Source: JBAXRT01 sp037131065
Lineage (GTDB): Bacteria; Bacteroidota; Bacteroidia; Bacteroidales; FEN-979
DNA length: 5,217 bases
NCBI GenBank assembly: GCA_037131065.1
Contig: JBAXRT010000167.1
Span: 1-5,217, forward strand
Direction of reading: 5' to 3'
Shown here: positions 1-5,217 of the stretch, piece after piece
Layout of the letters: every line of letters starts with the position of its first letter
Position numbering within the stretch: the first letter of the stretch is position 1
The notes under the pieces: generated by a model
What the model was told of the DNA's origin: nothing
Database searches by the model: none
What the model saw: the letters and a program-made list of their open reading frames with translations, nothing else
Program-made: the position numbers and the translations under genes

Positions 1-1914
1 CCTGAACCCCAGGATATTCCAGTACCAGATGAACCAGATATAAATGGTGGTCATCACGAAGTAAAAGCAATGATACACCTGGAATAGTGCCGGTATCCCC
101 GGCCGGGATATGCTTTTAAAAAAGTAATAGAGGTAGCTTACAAAAAGAATGATGCCCAGGATCGGGATAGCCTGAAAAATATACGCGGTAAAAGGGACCC
201 CGTAAGCGAAACCAAGTTCCAGCCCTGTTTTCGAAAAATAGAAAACCACCAGGATGCTCCATGCAAGATAGTAGATCATGAAGGTGGTGGAGATAAGTCC
301 CGAGAGTTTGTGCATCGTCCGGAGCAGGTCACTCTCTTTCATCCTTTTCCTCCATGTGAATAGCGGAAGAACTGCAAAGATGATCAGGAAGACAAGACAG
401 AAGAAAAAGAGGGCGCGCTGGTTCCGGCTGCCAAGGAACCCGGGAATACGTTCGAAAGCTGAGGTCCCGTCAGTAAACAGATGTGTGATCCTGCCCTTTT
501 CATCCTGCCTGAAGGCGATGTAGTATCTGTCGTCGATGGATCGGAAAACGAGTGGTTTCACCTGGATCAGTCGCCTCGGTTTCCCTTCCAGGTTGTTCAT
601 CATCAGCATGCCATCGCTGTTTTTCCAGACCGGCAGTTCCGGCCCGGCAAGCCCCATAAGGAGACCGGTTTTGGTAAGTCCGCTCCCGGGGAACCTTGTA
701 AACCGGTAAAGTCCTGTGAACCTGTCAACGTTGCGGTCATATGACGGAAGCTTTATCAGAGGGTATTTTACTGTATCGGGAGTCTTCAGGGGGATCATCT
801 TCGATGCAAGGCCATGCACGACATCATAGACAAATGACCCGTTGGAGGGGATGAGGTTGGCAGCGATGAATATCCCGAAACCCCTGTCAGGGAAAATGAT
901 TAACATGGTGGAAGTTCCCGGGTATCCTCCGCCGTGATAAATATAGGGGGCATCGTTCAGGGTGTCGGTCACGAATGTCCACCCGTACCCCGAATGGAGG
1001 TATGAATTGTGGGTGAAGTGAACCCGATGCATATCCTCAGTAAGCTGCGGACTTAAGATCCTGGTATTCCCATACTTTCCGCTGTCGAGGTGACAGATCA
1101 TGAATTTCGAGAATGCTTCGGCCGAGGTCACGAGCTGGCCGGCCGGGTAATCGCGCAGGTAATCAAAGGAAAATTCTGCTGACTTTCCGTTTTCTTCCGT
1201 ATAGGTTGTGGCGAGCTCCTGCCGCATGGCTTCGTCGAGCCGGAATCCGGTATTTTTCATCCCCAGCGGGGTGAAAATATTCTCCCGGCAGTAAGTGTCG
1301 AAATCCTTCCCTGTCACCGATTCCACAACATAAGCAGCAAGGGCAATGCCGATATTTGAATAGGATGAGATCTCTCCGGGAGGCCTGATCCTTCTGGTCA
1401 GATCCTTCATCAGGAAATCCTTCAGCGGCTGAACTTCCTCCTGGGTGCGGGCCGATTTGCCGGTCACGAATTCATCAAAGCCGCCCGTATGGGTCATCAG
1501 GTCGGCCAGGGTGATTGGTTTGGAAAAGGTGTTTTTTATCTGGAAATCCTTGAGGTAATTGTTGATATCTGTATGAAGATCGAGAAGACCCCTCTCCACA
1601 CACTGCATTACTGCTGTGCCTGTCACAGTCTTCGAAACCGATGCGATACGGAAAAGGGTCTTATGCGGATCCACCGGGATTCTCCTTGAAAGATCGGAAT
1701 AGCCGTATCCCCTGAGCAGAAGGATGCCGTTCCGGTCGGCAATCACGAGGGCGGCTCCCGGGATGCGGAACTTCTCCATCTTTTTTATCACCAGCGAATC
1801 GGCGTAAGTACTGAGTCCATCCTGTAAAGGAGTGCTGCCGGGCATATCCTGTCCCCTGGCGGGCATTAGAAAACTCATCAAAAGGATGAACAGGAGACTC
1901 TGATAACTTTTCAT
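1..1914 (-). CDS. Beta-lactamase-family serine hydrolase with C-terminal membrane segments (partial, C-terminus off left edge)
   Basis: My translation of the minus strand from ATG at 1914 is open for 638 codons to the window edge. Residues 1-21 look like a signal peptide (MKSYQ, hydrophobic core LLFILLMSFL, likely cut after ARG). The class C beta-lactamase/penicillin-binding fold covers about 36-375. It has the catalytic S-x-x-K as S92-V-S-K95, the Y-x-N as Y185-S-N187, and H327-G-G in place of the K-T-G box. Residues about 399-490 (FTGLYRFTRFP to AFERIPGF) match a small beta-rich domain I recall following the hydrolase domain in this family. Four hydrophobic stretches follow, near 501-519, 541-560, 577-600 and 617-635. 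The hydrolase domain is probably outside the cytoplasmic membrane. Family members include D-aminopeptidases, esterases and penicillin-binding-like proteins, so the substrate cannot be named. An in-frame TAA five codons upstream (1927-1929) makes ATG 1914 the first possible ATG start. There is no Shine-Dalgarno sequence, only AT-rich leader, as is common in Bacteroidota. The family call is secure; resistance to beta-lactams should not be inferred. Confidence 0.9.
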   Translation of the reverse strand, partial: MKSYQSLLFILLMSFLMPARGQDMPGSTPLQDGLSTYADSLVIKKMEKFRIPGAALVIADRNGILLLRGYGYSDLSRRIPVDPHKTLFRIASVSKTVTGTAVMQCVERGLLDLHTDINNYLKDFQIKNTFSKPITLADLMTHTGGFDEFVTGKSARTQEEVQPLKDFLMKDLTRRIRPPGEISSYSNIGIALAAYVVESVTGKDFDTYCRENIFTPLGMKNTGFRLDEAMRQELATTYTEENGKSAEFSFDYLRDYPAGQLVTSAEAFSKFMICHLDSGKYGNTRILSPQLTEDMHRVHFTHNSYLHSGYGWTFVTDTLNDAPYIYHGGGYPGTSTMLIIFPDRGFGIFIAANLIPSNGSFVYDVVHGLASKMIPLKTPDTVKYPLIKLPSYDRNVDRFTGLYRFTRFPGSGLTKTGLLMGLAGPELPVWKNSDGMLMMNNLEGKPRRLIQVKPLVFRSIDDRYYIAFRQDEKGRITHLFTDGTSAFERIPGFLGSRNQRALFFFCLVFLIIFAVLPLFTWRKRMKESDLLRTMHKLSGLISTTFMIYYLAWSILVVFYFSKTGLELGFAYGVPFTAYIFQAIPILGIILFVSYLYYFFKSISRPGIPALFQVYHCFYFVMTTIYIWFIWYWNILGFR

Positions 1915-1920
1915 AACTTC

Positions 1921-1936
1921 ATATATTTAGATATAT
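1921..1936. repeat. AT-rich inverted repeat in the divergent intergenic region
   Basis: ATATAT (1921-1926) and ATATAT (1931-1936) flank a 4-base TTAG spacer, forming a short symmetric element. It sits 7 bases upstream of the hydrolase start codon and so lies in that gene's leader. It could be a small operator-like site or simply low-complexity sequence. The element is directly visible, but any function is a guess. Confidence 0.3.
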
Positions 1937-1971
1937 CCGGCGGGGGGCTTTATTGTATTTTTACCGCCCGG
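1937..1971. other. Imperfect GC-rich hairpin with AT-rich loop
   Basis: CCGGCGG (1937-1943) can pair with CCGCCCGG (1964-1971), giving seven base pairs with one bulged C (1967) around a 20-base loop that starts with a run of G and is otherwise T-rich. It lies between the two divergent start codons, so it could fold in the leader of either transcript, depending on where transcription starts. No T-tract follows on the plus side, so it does not look like an intrinsic terminator. A regulatory role is speculative. Confidence 0.25.
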
Positions 1972-1979
1972 AAAACAGA

Positions 1980-2010
1980 CCAAATTAGGAAATATTTTCA
2001 TATGCCGCAA
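1980..2010 (-). promoter_or_regulatory. Candidate Bacteroidota-type promoter for the serine hydrolase
   Basis: Read on the minus strand, TTG (2010-2008) is followed after 20 bases by TAATTTGG (1987-1980). This resembles the Bacteroidota -33 TTG / -7 TAnnTTTG arrangement, with one mismatch in the -7 element. Transcription would start about 60 bases before the hydrolase ATG. The -33 part lies inside the first codons of carA. The elements are short and AT-rich sequence yields such matches by chance, so this is only a candidate. I found no comparably good match on the plus strand for carA. Confidence 0.25.
1987..1990 (+). promoter_or_regulatory. Weak Shine-Dalgarno-like AGGA of carA
   Basis: AGGA lies 11 bases before the carA ATG at 2002, farther than the usual spacing, and is followed by AT-rich sequence. 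The carA frame stays open upstream through the intergenic region without an in-frame ATG, GTG or TTG. The ATG at 2002 is therefore the first plausible start, and it also matches the usual CarA N-terminus. The site may contribute little, since Bacteroidota often initiate without a strong Shine-Dalgarno sequence. Confidence 0.35.
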
Positions 2011-3078
2011 TTGGTCCTTAATAACGGAACAAGGTTTGATGGACAGCTTTTTGGAGCAGGAAAAGCGGTAGCAGGAGAAGTTGTCTTCAATACAGCCATG
2101 ACCGGCTATCCGGAAAGTCTTACCGATCCCTCTTACAAAGGACAGATCCTGGTCCTGACCTATCCGCTTATCGGGAATTATGGGGTGCCGGGGAATGAAT
2201 TGAAGAACCGGATCGCATCCCATTTCGAATCGGATCGCATCCACATCTCGGGGCTTGTCATATCTACCTACTCGGCCGAGTACAGCCACTGGAATGCCCT
2301 TGAAAGTCTCTCCGACTGGCTTAAGGAGAATGATGTCCCAGGTATCAGCGGAATAGATACACGGGCACTGACCAAGATACTTCGAGAAAAGGGGACTATG
2401 CTTGGAAAGATCGTTCTGCCGGGAGAACCGGAGGGAGGGTTCTATGATCCGAACCTTGAAAACCTTGTAAGCAAGGTCAGCATAAAAGAGCCTGAGATAT
2501 ATGAAAGGGGAAAACACCGTATCCTGCTTGTCGACTGCGGCGTAAAGAACAACATCATCCGATGCCTGATGGCTACCGATGCCACGGTGATACGGGTTCC
2601 GTGGGATTATGATTTCACACGTGAAAAGTATGATGGAATCGTGGTCTCCAACGGACCGGGAGACCCGGAGCAATGCATGGAAACGATTGAAAACCTTCGC
2701 AAGGTCCTCCATGATAATAAGCCGGTCTTCGGGATCTGTTTAGGGAACCAGCTGCTTGCCCTGGCTGCCGGAGCAAAGACCTACAAGCTTAAATATGGCC
2801 ACCGCGGTTTTAACCAGCCCGTCCTGGAGACGGGAACAAATCGCGCATTTATAACCTCGCAGAACCATGGGTTTGCCGTTGATAGCAAAACCCTCCCTGC
2901 CGACTGGGTCCCCTTCTTCATCAACCTGAACGATGGCACCAACGAGGGTCTGCGCCATACTTCCAGGCCTTTCTTCTCAACGCAGTTCCACCCGGAGGCT
3001 TCGGGAGGGCCAACCGATACAAAATTTCTTTTTGATCGGTTCATGGAGATGGTAACACATCATAAAAGGAAGGGATAG
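2002..3078 (+). CDS. carA: Carbamoyl-phosphate synthase, glutamine-hydrolysing small subunit
   Basis: This 358-residue protein is the cytoplasmic glutaminase subunit of carbamoyl-phosphate synthase. It hydrolyses glutamine and passes ammonia through a tunnel to CarB. The N-terminal CPSase small-chain domain (about 1-145) carries the family signatures GEVVFNTAMTGYPE and GIDTRALTK. The class I glutamine amidotransferase domain runs from about 172 (HRILLVDCGVKNN) to 350. It contains SNGPGDP (216-222), the nucleophile elbow GICLGNQLLA with C246, the NHGFAVD segment, and the catalytic H330-P-E332. The whole triad is present, so it should be an active glutaminase. It is slightly shorter than E. coli CarA (382 aa), which is normal for Bacteroidota. 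The start is the first available ATG. The stop codon TAG is one base before the carB ATG, indicating an operon. I saw no truncation or frameshift. Identity is very secure; regulation is not visible. Confidence 0.98.
   Translation: MPQLVLNNGTRFDGQLFGAGKAVAGEVVFNTAMTGYPESLTDPSYKGQILVLTYPLIGNYGVPGNELKNRIASHFESDRIHISGLVISTYSAEYSHWNALESLSDWLKENDVPGISGIDTRALTKILREKGTMLGKIVLPGEPEGGFYDPNLENLVSKVSIKEPEIYERGKHRILLVDCGVKNNIIRCLMATDATVIRVPWDYDFTREKYDGIVVSNGPGDPEQCMETIENLRKVLHDNKPVFGICLGNQLLALAAGAKTYKLKYGHRGFNQPVLETGTNRAFITSQNHGFAVDSKTLPADWVPFFINLNDGTNEGLRHTSRPFFSTQFHPEASGGPTDTKFLFDRFMEMVTHHKRKG
3066..3075 (+). promoter_or_regulatory. Strong Shine-Dalgarno of carB inside the end of carA
   Basis: The purine run AAGGAAGGGA ends 4 bases before the carB ATG at 3080 and lies in the last codons of carA. 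The AGGA core (3067-3070) is 9 bases from the ATG. It is much stronger than anything in front of carA or the hydrolase. It supports the choice of ATG 3080 and suggests that ribosomes finishing carA reinitiate on carB. Confidence 0.7.
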
Positions 3079-3079
3079 G

Positions 3080-5217
3080 ATGGAGCCTGTACTGACAAAA
3101 GTGCTTATTCTTGGCTCCGGCGCCCTCAAGATAGGCGAGGCCGGGGAGTTCGATTATTCGGGTTCCCAGGCGCTGAAGGCCCTCAGGGAGGAGGAGATCT
3201 ATACCATCCTGATCAATCCCAACATCGCCACCATCCAGACCTCCGAATCGATCGCCAACCGCGTCTATTTTCTCCCGGTCACCCCTTATTTCGTTGAAAG
3301 AGTCATCAAAAAGGAACGCCCTGACGGAGTTATGCTATCCTTCGGCGGGCAGACGGCCCTCAACTGCGGGGTAACGCTTTATAAACAGGGCGTTTTTGAG
3401 AAATTCGGCGTCAGGGTACTGGGAACTCCCATTGACACAATTATTAATACAGAAGACCGGGACCTCTTTTGCCGGAAGCTCGCTGAGATTGGAGTCAAGA
3501 CCCCCGTGAGCCGGGCAGTTGATAACCCGGCTGCCGCCCTTGCCGCGGCCACGGAAATCGGCTTCCCGGTCATCCTCAGGGCGGCCTTTACACTTGGAGG
3601 ACAGGGCAGCGGCTTCTGTTCCGGTCCCGGAGAGATGAATGCCCTTGTCACACGGGCCTTCTCCTATTCAGGGCAGGTGCTTGTCGAGGAGTCACTGAAA
3701 GGCTGGAAGGAGATCGAATATGAGGTGGTGCGCGACCGTTTCGATAACTGTATCACGGTATGCAACATGGAGAACTTTGACCCGCTCGGAATCCATACCG
3801 GTGAAAGCATCGTAGTGGCTCCTTCGCAAACCCTCTCCAATACGGAATATTTCAAATTGCGGGAAATTTCCATTCGAGTGATCCGCCATCTCGGAATTAT
3901 CGGTGAATGCAACATCCAGTATGCCCTTGATCCCGCTTCGGACGATTACCGGGTCATTGAGGTCAATGCCCGCCTCTCCCGCTCCTCCGCCCTCGCCTCC
4001 AAAGCCACCGGTTACCCGCTGGCATTCATTGCAGCCAAACTGGGACTGGGTTACGGACTTCATGAACTGAAGAATGCAGTCACTCGTGAAACAACAGCCT
4101 TTTTTGAGCCGGCGCTCGACTATATTGTCTGCAAGATCCCCCGCTGGGACCTGGGAAAATTTACCGGCGTCTCCAAGGAGATCGGATCCAGTATGAAGAG
4201 TGTCGGGGAGATCATGGCGATCGGCCGGACCTTCGAAGAGGCCATCCAGAAGGGATTGCGCATGATCGGGCAGGGGATGCACGGCTTTATGGCCAACAAG
4301 GAGATGCAGGTTGAGAACATTGAACAGGAGCTTGCAAACCCCACCGATAAGCGGATCTTCATAATTGCCCAGGCTTTTTCCGAAGGATACACCGTTGAAA
4401 GGATAAGCGGGATCACAAGGATTGACAAGTGGTTCCTCCATTGCCTGAAGAATATTTACGATGCTGCACAGACACTTTCGTTATATAAAAACCTCGATTC
4501 TGTTCCTCCCGAATTGATCAGGAGTGTTAAAAAGCTGGGTTACTCCGATTTCCAGATCGCACGGCTTATCTTCTCCGGCGAACGATCGGCGATAGAAAAC
4601 GATATGGAAAAGGTCCGTTCCTTCCGTCGACAGCATCTGATCTTGCCTGTTGTGAAGCAGATCGATACCCTGGCCGCCGAATACCCTGCACAGACGAACT
4701 ATCTCTACATGACCTACCACGGCACCGAACATGACATTGACTTTTTGAAGGATCATAAGTCGGTGATCGTCCTTGGTTCAGGCGCTTACCGTATCGGCAG
4801 TTCCGTTGAGTTCGACTGGTGCAGCGTGAATGCACTGACGACTGCCAAGGAGGCAGGTTACCGGTCGGTGATGATCAATTACAATCCCGAGACCGTAAGC
4901 ACCGATTACGATATCTGCGACAGGCTCTATTTTGATGAACTTTCCTTCGAACGGGTCATGGATATCATCGAGCTCGAAGCTCCTTTCGGAGTGATCATCT
5001 CCATGGGTGGGCAGATACCGAACACCCTTGCCATGCGCCTCTTCCGGGCGGGTGTTCCCGTACTGGGGACCTCACCACTCTCGATCGACAATGCGGAGGA
5101 CCGCCACAAGTTTTCCTCGCTGCTCGATGCACTGGATATCGATCAGCCCCGCTGGAAGGAGCTTACGAGCCTGGAAGGGATCTATGAATTTGCTGACCTC
5201 GTTGATTTTCCGCTTCT
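3080..5217 (+). CDS. carB: Carbamoyl-phosphate synthase large subunit, CAD/CPS1-like type (partial, C-terminus off right edge)
   Basis: The frame from ATG 3080 is open for 712 codons to the window edge; full-length CarB is about 1,070 residues. CarB makes carbamoyl phosphate from bicarbonate, ammonia from CarA and two ATP, for pyrimidine and arginine synthesis. The first half holds the N-terminal domain with LGSGALKIGEAGEFDYSGSQ and GGQTALNC, then the first ATP-grasp domain. That domain includes R127 (TEDRDLF), R167 before the glycine loop LGGQGSG (172-178), ESLKGWKEIEYEVVRD, and E294-V-N296-A-R298 followed by LSRSSALASKATGYP. These correspond to ATP and metal ligands known in E. coli CarB. 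An oligomerisation-like region covers about 395-545. The second half begins near V562 with IVLGSGAYRIGSSVEFDW and NYNPETVSTDYD. The window ends before the second ATP-grasp catalytic loop and the allosteric domain, so effector control cannot be judged. Motifs such as VVRHLGI/GECNIQ-like and IEVNARLSRSS resemble animal CAD/CPS1 and Bacteroidota CarB more than E. coli. The gene is one base from carA and certainly in the same operon. Confidence 0.97.
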   Translation, partial: MEPVLTKVLILGSGALKIGEAGEFDYSGSQALKALREEEIYTILINPNIATIQTSESIANRVYFLPVTPYFVERVIKKERPDGVMLSFGGQTALNCGVTLYKQGVFEKFGVRVLGTPIDTIINTEDRDLFCRKLAEIGVKTPVSRAVDNPAAALAAATEIGFPVILRAAFTLGGQGSGFCSGPGEMNALVTRAFSYSGQVLVEESLKGWKEIEYEVVRDRFDNCITVCNMENFDPLGIHTGESIVVAPSQTLSNTEYFKLREISIRVIRHLGIIGECNIQYALDPASDDYRVIEVNARLSRSSALASKATGYPLAFIAAKLGLGYGLHELKNAVTRETTAFFEPALDYIVCKIPRWDLGKFTGVSKEIGSSMKSVGEIMAIGRTFEEAIQKGLRMIGQGMHGFMANKEMQVENIEQELANPTDKRIFIIAQAFSEGYTVERISGITRIDKWFLHCLKNIYDAAQTLSLYKNLDSVPPELIRSVKKLGYSDFQIARLIFSGERSAIENDMEKVRSFRRQHLILPVVKQIDTLAAEYPAQTNYLYMTYHGTEHDIDFLKDHKSVIVLGSGAYRIGSSVEFDWCSVNALTTAKEAGYRSVMINYNPETVSTDYDICDRLYFDELSFERVMDIIELEAPFGVIISMGGQIPNTLAMRLFRAGVPVLGTSPLSIDNAEDRHKFSSLLDALDIDQPRWKELTSLEGIYEFADLVDFPL

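Noticed and set aside
278..744. Two overlapping plus-strand open frames of 81 and 87 codons
   Set aside because: Both are antisense to the membrane and beta-domain part of the serine hydrolase, which reads through without a stop. Neither has a ribosome site or a recognisable motif.
1489..1689. A 66-codon plus-strand open frame
   Set aside because: It is antisense to the active-site region of the serine hydrolase (S92-V-S-K95 lies within it), so it is a shadow frame.
1..1914. A beta-lactam resistance gene
   Set aside because: The fold and S-x-x-K/Y-x-N motifs are shared with many peptidases and esterases. The H-G-G box in place of K-T-G and the membrane C-terminus argue against calling it a true beta-lactamase.
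1937..1971. An intrinsic terminator between the divergent genes
   Set aside because: No gene ends here, since both neighbours start from this gap. The stem is short and has no T-tract directly after it.
1927..2712. A 261-codon open frame on the minus strand opposite carA
   Set aside because: It lies almost entirely antisense to carA, which has complete catalytic motifs. Its translation shows no recognisable domain and its composition is typical of a reverse-strand shadow.
3692..4441. A 249-codon open frame on the minus strand opposite carB
   Set aside because: The region is covered by the continuous, highly conserved CarB frame. The antisense translation matches nothing I recognise.
1..5217. 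A mobile element, CRISPR array, toxin-antitoxin, phage-defence system or tRNA
   Set aside because: I saw no spaced direct repeats, transposase or integrase motifs, terminal inverted repeats or tRNA-like folds. Almost every base is accounted for by the hydrolase, carA and carB.

Overview
The window holds three genes and one short intergenic gap. It looks like a chromosomal housekeeping locus of a Bacteroidota bacterium, probably an uncultured Bacteroidales-like lineage of moderate GC. The assignment rests on three things. The CarB is of the type I recall from Bacteroidota, which resembles animal CAD/CPS1 more than E. coli CarB. CarA has a short form (358 aa) and carries GICLGNQ at the nucleophile elbow. 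The hydrolase start lacks a Shine-Dalgarno sequence and its signal peptide ends in a Bacteroidota-like ARG/Q. The organism call is from remembered family sequences and was not searched.

Layout. Positions 1-1914 on the minus strand encode a secreted or membrane-anchored beta-lactamase-family serine hydrolase. Its frame is open for 638 codons and runs off the left edge, so the C-terminal end is missing. Positions 1915-2001 are an 87-bp divergent intergenic region with an AT-rich inverted repeat, an imperfect GC hairpin and one weak candidate promoter for the hydrolase. Positions 2002-3078 on the plus strand are carA. One base later carB starts at 3080 and runs off the right edge after 712 codons, so only about two thirds of it is present.

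Function. CarA releases ammonia from glutamine. CarB channels it to two ATP-grasp sites and makes carbamoyl phosphate for pyrimidine and arginine synthesis. The two genes are almost certainly one operon with translational coupling. The hydrolase is transcribed away from them, and nothing in the sequence links it to carbamoyl phosphate metabolism.

I found no RNA gene, mobile element, CRISPR array, attachment site or convincing terminator. I do not see a previously undescribed system here. The findings below are modest points worth a check.
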